64,000 nucleotides of DNA from Chloroflexota bacterium (GTDB lineage Bacteria; Chloroflexota; Chloroflexia; Chloroflexales; Roseiflexaceae), in assembly GCA_013388755.1 (NCBI GenBank), contig JACAEQ010000094.1, forward strand, positions 1-64,000. Reading direction: 5' to 3'. The translations under genes and the position numbers were made by a program. Shown in pieces: positions 33,687-45,107 of this stretch. The notes beneath the pieces are model-generated. The model ran no database searches, was not told the origin of the DNA, and worked only from the letters and a program-made list of their open reading frames with translations. Within the stretch, counting starts at the first letter, position 1, and every line of letters begins with the position of its first letter.

Positions 33687-33737
33687 GGCTGGTTCGTTGC
33701 AGCGGCCTGGCTGTCGCAGCGAACCAGCCGTCATTTT
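33687..33737 (+). terminator. Terminator after the FHA/zincin gene
   Basis: A 14-bp stem (33687-33700 with 33716-33729, one G-U) closes a 15-base loop and is followed by GTCATTTT. It separates the two FHA genes, so they are not simply co-transcribed. Confidence 0.6.
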
Positions 33738-33770
33738 GCCGGCCCTGCTTGCTTCCGGGCTGCGGGAATG

Positions 33771-33779
33771 TGCTAGAAT
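33771..33779 (+). promoter_or_regulatory. Possible extended -10 promoter of the FHA-ABC gene
   Basis: TGCTAGAAT at 33771-33779 matches an extended -10. The -35 region is poor. It lies after the terminator and 33 bases before the GTG start. Confidence 0.4.
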
Positions 33780-33812
33780 CAGCCGATTCATCCAGCAGAG
33801 GGGGCATCCGCC

Positions 33813-36461
33813 GTGTCGAGCTCAACGACCTGCATCCACTGCGGTGCGCAACTCAATCGCCCTGGCGCGAAGTTTTGCACCCGTTGCGGTAAATCTCAGG
33901 ATGGCGCCATGGTGCAACCTGCGACGCCCATGGCCGCCGCTCCGGCGCCGATCAGCGCGCCACCGACGGTGGCTACCGGCGGCGAGGGCGTCGGTGGGCC
34001 GCCAGGTGTGGCACTCATCATTCAGGATATCGGGCGAACCTTCGAGGCCGCGCTTGGTGACCGGGTGGTGACCCTGGGGCGCGCGCCTGACAATGATATC
34101 GTTCTCGCCTCACGCTTCGTCTCCGGTCGCCACGCGCGGATCGAGCCGCACGGATCGGCGCACCAGATCGTGGACGTCGGTAGTACCAATGGCCTGCTGT
34201 ATGAAGGTCGGCGCCTCAATACCAATGCGCCGCATCTGCTCGCCGATGGCGATGTGTTGCGCATCGGCGACCCGGCGACCGGCAATTTCGTAACGCTGGC
34301 GTACCGTAATCCCCTGGCGCAGAAGGTTCAGCAGGCCGCAACCGTCGCGCGCAGCTACCGGCTCGACCCGACCGATCCGCAGATTACGATCGGCCGTGAA
34401 GGGTGCGAGATCACGCTTGATAACCCGCAGGTTTCACGCCACCACGCGGTGATCGATCGCGTGGATGGGCGCCACGTATTGCGTGATGTCGGCAGCACGA
34501 ACGGAACCTTCGTCAATGGCGGGCGGATCACGCAACATACTCTTGTGCGCGGCGACATCATTCAGATCGGGGCATTCAAACTGGTCTACACCGGCGAGAG
34601 TCTCGACCAGTACGACCAGCGCGGCGCGCTGCGCATTGATGCGCGCAACCTGTGGCGCGAGGTTGCGCGCGGCGGCAAAACGCGCATGATCCTGAAGGAT
34701 GTCTCGCTCTCAATCGCGCCACGCGAGTTCGTTGCGCTCGTCGGGGGTAGTGGCACCGGCAAAAGCACGCTGCTCAACGCGCTCTCGGGCTTTGCGCAGG
34801 CGACGCATGGCAGTGTGCTGGTCAACGGCGATGATTACTACCGGAACTTCGACGCATACCGTTCGGTGCTCGGTTATGTGCCGCAAGACGACATCCTGCA
34901 TCGCGGATTGCCGGTTGAACGCGCGCTGGGGTATGCTGCCGAGTTACGCCTGCCGGCTGACACCGTGCCTGCCGAAATCACACAGCGCATCAGCCGGGTG
35001 CTCGACGATGTCGAGATGGCGCCGCACCGCGATAAACCCATCGAGAATCTCTCGGGCGGGCAGCGCAAACGGGTCAGCATTGGCGCCGAGTTGCTGGCTG
35101 ATCCATCGCTCTTCTTTCTCGACGAACCGACGTCCGGTCTTGATCCAGGCCTCGAAAAAAAGATGATGTATACCTTGCGCCGTCTGGCCGACAGCGGGCG
35201 CACGGTGGTGCTGGTCACCCATGCGACGGCCAATATCAACGTCTGTGATCACGTGGCGTTCATGTCTGATGGGCGCATGGTCTTCTTCGGGCCACCGGCT
35301 GAGGCGTTGAACTTCTTCGGCGTGGCGAGCGGCGATTTTGCCGATATTTACACGCGAATCGACGGCATGGCGGATCAGCATGACCCGGAACGGTGGGCGA
35401 TCGTGCAGCGCGATCTTCAGGGTGAATATGCTGCATGGCAGCAGCATACGCAGGCATCTGCCACCGGCGGAGCCGCCAGACCGGCAATACCAGCGCTTGC
35501 CGAACTCTGGGAAATGAAGTTCCGCGCATCGCCGCAGTTTGCCACCCATGTCGCCGGGCGTCTGGCGCAGGCGCCGGCTGGCCCGGTAGCCGGGAGTAGT
35601 GAGGTGACCGGCGGGGCAAAACGGCCGCGTGTGTCATCACTCCGCCAGTTCGGTATTCTGGTGCGGCGTTATTTTGATCTCACCTTGCAGGATCGACGCA
35701 ACCTGATGATCCTGTTGCTGCAGGCGCCGATCATTGGCGTCTTGCTCATGCTGGTGGCCAAACCTGATGCGATTGTGGGTGAGCATGCGTTCGCCAACGA
35801 GGCGAAGAAGGTGCTCTTTATGCTGGCGACCGTGGGCGTCTGGTTTGGCATTATTAATGCTGCGCGCGAGATTACCAAGGAGGCGCCGATCTACCGTCGT
35901 GAGCGACTGGCGAACCTGCGTATCGGCCCATATGTGTTGTCGAAGGTGCTGGTGCTGCTGGCGCTGGTTGTCCTTCAGAGCGCTGCGCTGCTGGTACTCG
36001 TGGGTCTGCGGGTGCAGTTCCCGGCACAGGGAGTGATGCTGCCGATTCAGCTCGAGCTGTTTGTCACTGCGTTGCTGACGTCGCTGGCGGGCCTGGCGAT
36101 GGGCCTGGCGATCTCAGCGTTTGCTTCAACACCCGACCGATCCATTTCGCTGGTGCCGCTGGCGCTCATCCCGCAGATCCTGTTCGCCGGTGTGATATTC
36201 AGCCTCGGCGATGGTATCACGGCGCAGCGCGTCCTCTCCTGGCTGACGATCAGTCGCTGGGCGATGGATGCGTATGGTACGTCGGTCAATCTGAACGATT
36301 TGCCGTTGCAACCCGGCATGCTGCGCCTGCCGAACCCGCCTGAGGAATATACCTTTACACCGGCGCATCTCCTGTCGCGCTGGGGCATTCTACTCGGATA
36401 TATGACGATCTGCATTCTGCTGACCGCCTGGCAACTCTATCGCCGCGATCGCCAGCGCTAG
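33813..36461 (+). CDS. Zinc-ribbon/FHA ABCG-type transporter
   Basis: 882-residue fusion. A zinc ribbon (Cys7, Cys10, Cys22, Cys25) is followed by two FHA domains (about 68-140 with LGRAPDNDIVLASRFVSGRH, and about 178-255 with NPQVSRHHAVIDR). The ABC ATPase (about 270-510) has Walker A GGSGTGKST near 311, signature LSGGQRKR near 413 and Walker B LFFLDEPTSGLDPG near 431. An ABC-2 permease with about six helices (620-880) follows. The order ATPase-then-membrane is that of ABCG half transporters, which work as dimers. The FHA domains imply control by Ser/Thr kinases (inference). Start is GTG 33813 with AGGGGG upstream. The transported substrate is unknown. Confidence 0.9.
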   Translation: MSSSTTCIHCGAQLNRPGAKFCTRCGKSQDGAMVQPATPMAAAPAPISAPPTVATGGEGVGGPPGVALIIQDIGRTFEAALGDRVVTLGRAPDNDIVLASRFVSGRHARIEPHGSAHQIVDVGSTNGLLYEGRRLNTNAPHLLADGDVLRIGDPATGNFVTLAYRNPLAQKVQQAATVARSYRLDPTDPQITIGREGCEITLDNPQVSRHHAVIDRVDGRHVLRDVGSTNGTFVNGGRITQHTLVRGDIIQIGAFKLVYTGESLDQYDQRGALRIDARNLWREVARGGKTRMILKDVSLSIAPREFVALVGGSGTGKSTLLNALSGFAQATHGSVLVNGDDYYRNFDAYRSVLGYVPQDDILHRGLPVERALGYAAELRLPADTVPAEITQRISRVLDDVEMAPHRDKPIENLSGGQRKRVSIGAELLADPSLFFLDEPTSGLDPGLEKKMMYTLRRLADSGRTVVLVTHATANINVCDHVAFMSDGRMVFFGPPAEALNFFGVASGDFADIYTRIDGMADQHDPERWAIVQRDLQGEYAAWQQHTQASATGGAARPAIPALAELWEMKFRASPQFATHVAGRLAQAPAGPVAGSSEVTGGAKRPRVSSLRQFGILVRRYFDLTLQDRRNLMILLLQAPIIGVLLMLVAKPDAIVGEHAFANEAKKVLFMLATVGVWFGIINAAREITKEAPIYRRERLANLRIGPYVLSKVLVLLALVVLQSAALLVLVGLRVQFPAQGVMLPIQLELFVTALLTSLAGLAMGLAISAFASTPDRSISLVPLALIPQILFAGVIFSLGDGITAQRVLSWLTISRWAMDAYGTSVNLNDLPLQPGMLRLPNPPEEYTFTPAHLLSRWGILLGYMTICILLTAWQLYRRDRQR

Positions 36462-36535
36462 CGCGACCAGCAGCGACAAGCTGTGGTACCATTGACGGCA
36501 CTGTGTTCGTCTACGTATGCTGGAGGAGAAACCTG

Positions 36536-37402
36536 ATGCGTCTGGTGACCTACCGCGATGGCGAGGGGGTTCATCCGGGAGTGCTGCGCGGCGACGAGGT
36601 CGTCTCGCTCGCGGGAATTGCACCCGATCTGCTGGGCCTGATAGACGCCGGCTCGCCCGGGCTGGACGCTGCGCGCACCATGCTGGAGCGTGGCGCTGGC
36701 GTGCCGTTGAGCGCGGTGACGTTGCTTGCGCCGATCCCGCGACCCCGCCAGAATGTGATCTGCCTGGGTATGAACTATGTCGCCCACGCGATCGAGTCGG
36801 ATCGTGCGCGTGGCCGCGAACCCAGACTGCCAAAGTTCCCGGTCTTCTTTACCAAAGCGGCGCACACGGTCTGCGGGCCGGAAGATGATGTTCCACTCGA
36901 TCCAAAGGTAACGAGCGAACTGGATTATGAAGTGGAGCTGGCATTTGTCATCGGGCGTGCGGGCATGAATATTACACGTGCCGAAGCGTTTCAGTATGTG
37001 TTCGGTTATACGATCGTCAACGACATCTCGGCGCGCGATCTGCAAAGCCGCCACCTGCAGTTCTTCAAGGGCAAGAGCCTGCAGCGTGCCTGCCCGATGG
37101 GGCCGTGCATTGTGACGGCCGACGAGATTCCCGATCCGGCACAACTCGGCATCCGCCTGCGGCTGAATGGTGAGACACGCCAGGACTCGCACGTGGGTGA
37201 CCTGATCTTCGACATTCCGGCGATTATTGAGTTCTTTTCGCTGGGAACACCCCTGGAGCCCGGTATGGTGTTCGCCACCGGAACACCGGCCGGTGTTGGT
37301 CTGGGCCGCACGCCACCTGAGTATATGCGCCCTGGCGATGTGATGGAAGCGGAGATCGACTCGATTGGCGTCCTGCGCAACCGGGTTGTTGCGGCGACAT
37401 AG
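36536..37402 (+). CDS. Fumarylacetoacetate hydrolase family protein
   Basis: 288-residue FAH-fold enzyme. The catalytic and metal region reads NVICLGMNYVAHAIE near residue 75, FPVFFTKAAHTVCGP near residue 100 and SELDYEVELAFVIG near residue 125 (the two glutamates and the later Asp in VNDISARDLQ bind Mg or Ca). GDLIFDIPAIIEFFS and GTPAGVGLG near the C-terminus are typical. Members are 2-hydroxyhepta-diene-dioate isomerases, acylpyruvases or oxaloacetate decarboxylases; the substrate cannot be read here. ATG 36536 is preceded by GGAGGAG. A fragment of a repeat flank lies just after the stop (37411-37437). Confidence 0.9.
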   Translation: MRLVTYRDGEGVHPGVLRGDEVVSLAGIAPDLLGLIDAGSPGLDAARTMLERGAGVPLSAVTLLAPIPRPRQNVICLGMNYVAHAIESDRARGREPRLPKFPVFFTKAAHTVCGPEDDVPLDPKVTSELDYEVELAFVIGRAGMNITRAEAFQYVFGYTIVNDISARDLQSRHLQFFKGKSLQRACPMGPCIVTADEIPDPAQLGIRLRLNGETRQDSHVGDLIFDIPAIIEFFSLGTPLEPGMVFATGTPAGVGLGRTPPEYMRPGDVMEAEIDSIGVLRNRVVAAT

Positions 37403-37410
37403 TGCCTGCC

Positions 37411-37437
37411 TGTACTGCCTCGCGAGGTTAGCGTACC
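37411..37437. repeat. Fragment of family A repeat flank
   Basis: TGTACTGCCTCGCGAGGTTAGCGTACC matches the left flank of copies at 6441 and 58014 with a few changes; the core repeat is absent here. Confidence 0.4.
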
Positions 37438-37513
37438 TTGATGGCATGCCGGCATCGCTATGCCAGGGGAGCCGGCATTGCGCGCATTCCCGGGAAGCTG
37501 GAATGGTGCCATT

Positions 37514-38176
37514 ATGGATGTGGTTATTGTCGCGAACGCTCCGGGGTTGCGCCTGGCGCCGTACCACGAGTTACTGATCGGCGCGGACATGGTGATTGCT
37601 GCCGATGGCGGCGCCGCAGCATTGCTGCATGCAGGGCTCCAGCCAGCGCAGGTGCTCGGCGATCTTGACTCGCTCGACCAGGCGCAACTTGATGCGCTCA
37701 ATAATCTCGGAGTCGTGGTACACCGTTTTCCACGTGCCAAGGATGAGACCGACCTGGAACTGGCGTTGTTGCATGCCGCAGCCGCTGGCGCTGATCGAAT
37801 CGATGTGCTTGGCGCGCTGGGTGGGCGCTGGGATCATACGCTCGCCAATGTCGCCATGCTGGCGATGCCTGAACTGCGTGGCCGGCATGTCTGCCTGCGC
37901 GATGAACGCCAGCGATTGTTCCTGGTACGCGACCAGGCAGTGCTCGACGGCCGGCACGGCGATACGCTCTCGCTCCTGCCGCTGACGCCCGAGGTGCGCG
38001 GTATCACGACTCGTGGATTGCTCTATGCCCTCGAGGACGCCACGTTATATTTCGAACGGGCGCGTGGCGTCAGCAACGTGTTGCTCGATCCGCCCGGGGC
38101 AGTGACACTGCGCGATGGGTTGTTGCTGGTGGTGCACCACGATGACGGCGGCGCGTTGCAGTGGAACATTCGGTAA
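37514..38176 (+). CDS. Thiamine pyrophosphokinase
   Basis: 220-residue enzyme that transfers pyrophosphate from ATP to thiamine. VIAADGGAAALLHAG at about residues 27-41 and QVLGDLDSLD near residue 46 carry the metal-binding aspartates. KDETDLELAL near residue 76 and LGALGGRWDHTLANV near residue 98 are diagnostic. The C-terminal thiamine-binding part has GITTRGLLYALEDATL and RGVSN. ATG 37514 gives the usual N-terminus; upstream in-frame sequence is not conserved. The next gene starts 18 bp later. No thi riboswitch is visible. Confidence 0.92.
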   Translation: MDVVIVANAPGLRLAPYHELLIGADMVIAADGGAAALLHAGLQPAQVLGDLDSLDQAQLDALNNLGVVVHRFPRAKDETDLELALLHAAAAGADRIDVLGALGGRWDHTLANVAMLAMPELRGRHVCLRDERQRLFLVRDQAVLDGRHGDTLSLLPLTPEVRGITTRGLLYALEDATLYFERARGVSNVLLDPPGAVTLRDGLLLVVHHDDGGALQWNIR

Positions 38177-38194
38177 CTGGTGTACAATAGAGGC

Positions 38195-38647
38195 ATGAAC
38201 GATCATCGCCAACAACGAAAGATCAACTGGAGTTCGCTGATCGGCTGGCTTATCTTCTTGCTGGTGATTGCCGGCGGCCCGCTGCTTAACGCGCTGCAGC
38301 ATGCGTTCGGCGGCGCGGTGCGCATTCCGGCGGGCGCATTGCCGCTCATCGTCCTGGGCCTCGTCGTGTTAAGCGCGCTGGTGTCGGTGTTGCGCGGGCT
38401 TGGCAGCAGAGATGGCAGGAGCCGGCCGTCAGGAGCGGCACGATCGCCGTTCCAACCGGCGCCGCTGCCGCAATCGCCTACGATGCAGCCGTATCGTGCG
38501 CCTGCGCCTGGCGAGGACCTGTCGCGCCACGCGCCGCGCTATGAACCCATCATCAGCCCGCTCGGGTTGGCGTTCGGCGTGATTGGTCTGCTGATGCTGA
38601 TCGCAATGGCGTTCTACGTCTTCAGCGGGCCTGCACCCCTACCCTGA
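38195..38647 (+). CDS. Small membrane protein of unknown function
   Basis: 150 residues with three predicted helices: about 13-33 (LIGWLIFLLVIAGGPLLN), 46-67 and 124-143. A proline/serine-rich loop (about 72-112) lies between the second and third. It has no recognised domain. It lies 18 bp after the thiamine pyrophosphokinase gene and 13 bp before a methyltransferase gene, so it is probably co-transcribed with both. No ribosome site is obvious before ATG 38195. Confidence 0.65.
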   Translation: MNDHRQQRKINWSSLIGWLIFLLVIAGGPLLNALQHAFGGAVRIPAGALPLIVLGLVVLSALVSVLRGLGSRDGRSRPSGAARSPFQPAPLPQSPTMQPYRAPAPGEDLSRHAPRYEPIISPLGLAFGVIGLLMLIAMAFYVFSGPAPLP

Positions 38648-38660
38648 TGTACAGGCTTGC

Positions 38661-39440
38661 ATGAGCGACTACGATGCCGTTGCCCGTTACTACGACGCCG
38701 ATCATAGCGATTTTGCCGATGATCTGCCGTTCTATCGCGAACTGGCGCGGCGAACAGGTGGGCGTGTGCTCGAGGCGATGTGCGGGAGCGGGCGTTTGCT
38801 TGTTCCGCTGGCTGAAGCGGGGTTCCGCCTGACTGGTATCGACTCCTCGCCGATGATGATTGAGCGGGCACGGTCACGCATCGCGGCAGCCGGCCTTGGC
38901 GAGCGGATCGCGCTGCACTATGGTGACGTCCGGCGCGAGATACCTCCTGGCCGGCATCGCCTTGCGATTGTGGCGCTGAACAGTTTCATGCACCTGACCT
39001 CAGTTGCGGATCAACTGGCTGCGCTTGAGCGCATCCATCGCGCGCTGGAACCGGATGGCCTGCTGGCGATTGATGTGTTCAACCCCCACGCGCGCTCCCT
39101 TGCCGACTCTCATGGCGAACTGGCGCTTGATCGTACGTTCCGTCTCGAAGATGGCACGCGGGTTCAGAAGTTTGTGGCCCAGCGCGCCAACCTCGCCGAG
39201 CAGCTCAACCACGTCACCTTCATCTATGATGAAATTGACGGCGCGGATCAGGTTCACCGCACCACGCAGTGTATGATACTGCGCTGGTTCTATCGCTATG
39301 AGATCGAGCATTTGATGGAACGAGCCGGATTTGCGGTTGAGGCGATCTATGGCTCGTATGACCTTGACCCTTTTCGCGGCGACAGCGATATTATGCTGAC
39401 GGTGGCACAGCGCCGGTTACGGCGCCGGCATAGACTGTAG
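38661..39440 (+). CDS. SAM-dependent methyltransferase
   Basis: 259-residue class I methyltransferase. Motif I is [19 protein letters not shown] near residue 36 and the acidic residue of motif II is in [15 protein letters not shown]. The motif IV region is [15 protein letters not shown] near residue 96. LRRIHR-like [22 protein letters not shown] follows. The fold is clear but the methyl acceptor is unknown. No ribosome site is evident, consistent with tight coupling to the preceding gene. The last 50 bp overlap the 3' end of the convergent proS gene. Confidence 0.85.
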   Translation: MSDYDAVARYYDADHSDFADDLPFYRELARRTGGRVLEAMCGSGRLLVPLAEAGFRLTGIDSSPMMIERARSRIAAAGLGERIALHYGDVRREIPPGRHRLAIVALNSFMHLTSVADQLAALERIHRALEPDGLLAIDVFNPHARSLADSHGELALDRTFRLEDGTRVQKFVAQRANLAEQLNHVTFIYDEIDGADQVHRTTQCMILRWFYRYEIEHLMERAGFAVEAIYGSYDLDPFRGDSDIMLTVAQRRLRRRHRL

Positions 39441-41139
39441 TAATGATCTCCTCGCGCCGAACCTTGACGGCGGCTGCGGAGGCGCGCGACTTCAGTTCCA
39501 CCATCCCTTCAGCAAGAAGCCGATCACCAATGACCAGTCGTAACGGTAGACCGATCAAGTCGGCGTCATTGAACTTGACCCCGGCGGTCTCGTCGCGATC
39601 ATCGTACAGCACGGAGATACCGGCGGCGCGTAGTTCCTCGTAGAGCGCGTCGGCGGCGATGCGCGTGGCGTCCTGCTTGCCGAGCCGCACCAGGTACACC
39701 TGCAGCGGCGCGACTGCCGCCGGCCAGACGATCCCGGCAGCATCGCAGTGTTGTTCAACGATTACCTGCAGCAGGCGTTCGATACCAATGCCATACGATC
39801 CCATGACAATCGGGCGCATGCTTCCGCTCTGGTCGAGATAGGTTGCGCCGATGGCCTCAGCATAGCGTGTACCGAGCTTGAAGATATGCCCGATCTCGAT
39901 GCCTGCCGCGTGCCGGAGTGGCGCGCCACAGCGGGCACACGGCTCTCCCGGCTGCGCCAGGCCAATGTCGGCGACGACCGTCGCCTGCCAGTCGCGGCCG
40001 TAAACAACATTGCGCAGATGGTAACCTGCCCGGTTTGCACCTGCGATGAGTGGCATGCCCGTGGTTACCGACGGATCGGCGACGACGTAGACACCGCCGG
40101 AGTCATACGGGCGTAACCCTACCGGCGAGGCATAACCGGGAACGGCGCCGGCAGCGACGATCTGTTCGGCGGTGGCGGGTACCGTGGTCGAGACGCCGGC
40201 CACGGCACGCAGTTTGTGCTCATTGACGTCGCGATCACCGCGGATGACGGCGAAGATCAGGCCGCGCTCGGGCGTATCAAAGAACACCGCCTTGGCCGTC
40301 GCCGTCTGCGGCACGCCAAAGAAACGCGCCAGGTCGGCGATCGTTGCGCAGCCTGGAGTAGCCACCTCTTCCGGATGGTCCGGTTCTTCGGCGGGAACGG
40401 CACCGGCAGCCTGGTTCGCTGTGGCGGCACATGCTACTTCCAGGTTGGCAGCGTAGCCGCAGGCATCACAGATGGCGAGGGTGTCTTCGCCGGCCTGCGA
40501 GATTGCCATGTACTCGCGCGCCTCGCGCCCGCCCATCTCGCCGCCACTCGCTTCGACCGCGACAGAGCGGACGCCGCAGCGCGTAAAGATGCGCTCGAAA
40601 GCTGTGCCGACACGCGCATACGCTTCATCAAGCCCGGCGCTATCACCGTCCAGTGAATAGGCATCCAGCATCGTGAACTCACGCAGACGCATCAGGCCAC
40701 CGCGTGGCCGGAGTTCATCGCGATACTTGGTGTGCACCTGGTAGACCAGCGCCGGCAACTGGCGATAGGATGCGATCTCGCCGGCGGCCAGGCCTGCAAT
40801 CGCCTCCTCATGCGTTGGTGCAACGATCAGGGCGCGGCCGGCGCGGTCGGTCAGGCGCAGCATTTGCGGGCCGTATGAGGCATAGCGGCCGGATTGCTCC
40901 CAGGGGGCGGCGGCCTGCACGACGGGTGTGCGGAGTTCCTGAGCGCCGAGACGCTCCATTTCTTCGTGGATGATGGCCTCGATACGTCGCATGGCGCGCA
41001 TGCCAAGCGGCAGCAGCGCAAAGCTCCCGGCGTGCATCGCGCGTGCCAGGCCGGCGCGCAGCAGGAGACGGTGCGCAATGGATTCGGCATCGGCCGGTGC
41101 CTCGCGCAGCGTGCGGCCAAACAGGGTCGAAAGTCGCAT
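39391..41139 (-). CDS. proS: Prolyl-tRNA synthetase (bacterial type)
   Basis: 582-residue class II aminoacyl-tRNA synthetase that charges tRNA-Pro. It has class II motifs 1-3 ([15 protein letters not shown], then [17 protein letters not shown] in motif 2, and [11 protein letters not shown] in motif 3). An inserted editing (INS/YbaK-like) domain occupies about residues 225-385, and a C-terminal anticodon-binding domain includes [16 protein letters not shown]. This is the bacterial, not the eukaryote-like, form. ATG 41139 is chosen; the longer frame runs into the leader terminator. Expression should be controlled by the T-box just upstream. The end overlaps the methyltransferase gene by 50 bp. 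Confidence 0.96.
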   Translation of the reverse strand: MRLSTLFGRTLREAPADAESIAHRLLLRAGLARAMHAGSFALLPLGMRAMRRIEAIIHEEMERLGAQELRTPVVQAAAPWEQSGRYASYGPQMLRLTDRAGRALIVAPTHEEAIAGLAAGEIASYRQLPALVYQVHTKYRDELRPRGGLMRLREFTMLDAYSLDGDSAGLDEAYARVGTAFERIFTRCGVRSVAVEASGGEMGGREAREYMAISQAGEDTLAICDACGYAANLEVACAATANQAAGAVPAEEPDHPEEVATPGCATIADLARFFGVPQTATAKAVFFDTPERGLIFAVIRGDRDVNEHKLRAVAGVSTTVPATAEQIVAAGAVPGYASPVGLRPYDSGGVYVVADPSVTTGMPLIAGANRAGYHLRNVVYGRDWQATVVADIGLAQPGEPCARCGAPLRHAAGIEIGHIFKLGTRYAEAIGATYLDQSGSMRPIVMGSYGIGIERLLQVIVEQHCDAAGIVWPAAVAPLQVYLVRLGKQDATRIAADALYEELRAAGISVLYDDRDETAGVKFNDADLIGLPLRLVIGDRLLAEGMVELKSRASAAAVKVRREEIITTVYAGAVTGAVPPSA

Positions 41140-41175
41140 GGTTTTGATGTCCTTCCCCGGCAATCGATTGCCAAC

Positions 41176-41497
41176 AAAAAACGCCCCTGAGCATATGCTC
41201 AGGGACGGATCACTGAATCCGCGGTACCACCCCGGTTGGCGCACGATGCGCCCCACTCTCCCGCCGCAGCTCACCTGGTGAGCAACGACGCGCCCGGGTA
41301 ACGGTGGGCCACCGGCCAGTCTTAGGCGCCGCAGCGACGGCGATTGCGACGGCGATTGGCATCACACGCAGTCGTGCGGTGGTGACGCCCGGCGCAGGGG
41401 GTTCAGCGCATGTCTTCCGGTCGAGCTCCCACCATCCTCGACTCGCTGATGTCCAACACGGTGCCTACTCGTCTGCGCACATCATTCAACTATTGTG
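41176..41497 (-). promoter_or_regulatory. T-box riboswitch for proline
   Basis: On the minus strand the T-box core GGTGGTACCGCGG lies at 41231-41219. It is followed by a terminator with a 10-bp stem CCCTGAGCAT/ATGCTCAGGG (41204-41185) and a run of T (41181-41176). The upstream Stem I has AGTA near 41468 and GAA at 41404-41402, the two halves of a specifier-loop S-turn. CCC follows at 41400-41398, a proline codon in the expected specifier position. Uncharged tRNA-Pro would stabilise the antiterminator and allow proS transcription. Confidence 0.85.
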
Positions 41498-41503
41498 AGT
41501 GGC

Positions 41504-41532
41504 AGCATACCACGGCGCAATGTGCCGGTCAA
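41504..41532 (-). promoter_or_regulatory. Promoter of the T-box/proS transcript
   Basis: On the minus strand TTGACC (41532-41527), a 17-bp spacer and TATGCT (41509-41504). The start near 41497 precedes Stem I of the T-box. Confidence 0.65.
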
Positions 41533-41552
41533 TACGACGCAAGGTGGAGGTG

Positions 41553-42032
41553 TCAGGCGGATCGGACGACGGCATGCTCGTAGGCCGGCTGGGAGAAGGG
41601 CGTTGAAGTGACACTCAGGACGATCTGGGTGATCATCGACTCAAGCAGTTCGAGCCAGGTATGGTCCTCACTCGAAAGTTGTGCATGGGTTCGCGCCGCT
41701 TCGAAATACAGGTGCACCTGCTGTAACAGGTGGTTGCGCTCGACGCCGAAGCGCTGCACAATGCCCCAGAGCCAGCGATATTCGCGTTCGACCACAACCA
41801 GCGCGCGGAACCGCAAAGCAGCGAGGAGCATAACATGAAAACGGCGTGGCGTTTGCTGGAACATCATCAGTTGCGAGAGTTCGGGATCCTCTTCAGAGAG
41901 CGCAGGGCACAGAGCAGGAAACGCTGCGGCCAGACTGCGCGTCACCTGATCGCAGATCGTGTCGCGCCGGGCATCGAGTGCCTGGGCGAGCACTGGACCA
42001 CGTGTGCCAAGCCAGGTTTCGAATGATTGCAT
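41553..42032 (-). CDS. Orphan helical protein, paralogue 2
   Basis: 159-residue soluble protein of unrecognised family, paralogous to the gene at 4251-4736. Identical or near-identical blocks are WLGTRG near residue 7, LAAAFPALC near residue 34, QTPRRFH near residue 60, VVVEREYRWLW near residue 78 and HLLQQVHLYFEAAR near residue 100. The two diverge at the C-terminus. ATG 42032 follows GGAGGAG by 8 bases; the frame before it is not conserved in the paralogue. It is divergent from the DUF255 gene and lies just upstream of the proS promoter. Confidence 0.78.
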   Translation of the reverse strand: MQSFETWLGTRGPVLAQALDARRDTICDQVTRSLAAAFPALCPALSEEDPELSQLMMFQQTPRRFHVMLLAALRFRALVVVEREYRWLWGIVQRFGVERNHLLQQVHLYFEAARTHAQLSSEDHTWLELLESMITQIVLSVTSTPFSQPAYEHAVVRSA

Positions 42033-42220
42033 CGCGCCACTCCTCCGGAGGTGCACAGATACACCCATACCCGATCGCTCCGGTTCACGGGCTGAGTATA
42101 GCACGCAGCGCCGCTGCTGAGGAGTTGACAAGTCGGTGACAGAAGCTGTGGATTTGCTCGAACTGTGTTAGACTTTGATGAGACGATACCGATGATACAC
42201 AGAAGCGAGTGACGATCGTG

Positions 42221-44308
<2,088 letters not shown>

Positions 44309-44336
44309 TGCGTCGTTGCTATTGCTCCTGGCGCGA

Positions 44337-45107
44337 TCAGAATGTGATGGTCAGGCCGCCGTCCACCACCAGTGTATGGCCCGTGATATACGTTGTGCGT
44401 GGTGAGGCCAGGAAGAGTACCGCTTCGGCGATCTCTTCCGGCATCGCTGGCCGCGCCAGCGGGATGCGCCGCCGCCGCACGTAGAACTCCTGAAACTCGG
44501 GTGTTTCGTGCTCGTTGACACCGTTTACCACCGCCATTGGCGTTTCCACGAAACCGGGAGCGACGCTGTTGACCAGGATGCCATGGGGTGCAAGTTCGAC
44601 CGCCATACAGCGCGTCAACTGGTCAATCGCACCTTTCGCCGAATTGTAGTGGCTGGACTGTGCCATGCCGAGGAAGGCATTGACCGACGAAATATTGACG
44701 ATCCTCCCGCCATCTCCCTGGCGTACCATCTGGCGCGCAGCGGCCTGGCTGCAGCGAAATGTTCCCAGGTACATTACATCAACGGCGCGCATCCATTCGT
44801 CGAATGCGATGTCCAGTAGATCGGCGGGGTAGAAGATACCGGCGTTATTCACCAGGATGTCGAGTCGACCGAAGTGTGCGACGGATGCATCAACCATCGC
44901 TACTGCGTCGCGGGTGACGTCGGCATGCACAAACAGTGCCTGCCCGCCGGTATCATTCAGCATCCCGACCACGATCGGCCCATGGGTAGCATCGCGGTCG
45001 GCGATCACGACCGTGGCTCCTTCGCGCGTCAGCGCATGCGCCGTTGCACGCCCGATGCCGCTTGCGGCGCCGGTCACCAGGGCGACCTTTCCTGCCAGCA
45101 GCGTCAT
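44337..45107 (-). CDS. Short-chain dehydrogenase/reductase
   Basis: 256-residue classical SDR. The NAD(P) loop is TGAASGIG at residues 13-20. NNAG is near residue 87, and the catalytic Ser in NISSVNAF and Tyr-x3-Lys in YNSAKG are present. An Asp in VVIADRD after beta-2 favours NAD. It is the last gene of the alpha-galactoside cluster and its ATG overlaps the stop of the epimerase-like gene (ATGA). A sugar dehydrogenase, for example galactose to galactonolactone, is the attractive role from context, but this is not shown by sequence. Confidence 0.9.
   Translation of the reverse strand: MTLLAGKVALVTGAASGIGRATAHALTREGATVVIADRDATHGPIVVGMLNDTGGQALFVHADVTRDAVAMVDASVAHFGRLDILVNNAGIFYPADLLDIAFDEWMRAVDVMYLGTFRCSQAAARQMVRQGDGGRIVNISSVNAFLGMAQSSHYNSAKGAIDQLTRCMAVELAPHGILVNSVAPGFVETPMAVVNGVNEHETPEFQEFYVRRRRIPLARPAMPEEIAEAVLFLASPRTTYITGHTLVVDGGLTITF

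Noticed and set aside
36458-37567. 369-codon minus-strand frame over the FAH gene
   Set aside because: Opposite to a clearly conserved enzyme gene; no recognisable motif.
38182-38187. TACAAT as a promoter for the small membrane protein gene
   Set aside because: It lies only 7 bases before the ATG within a tight gene run and has no -35.
42124-42129. TTGACA as the -35 of the DUF255 gene
   Set aside because: No acceptable -10 is found 16-18 bases downstream.
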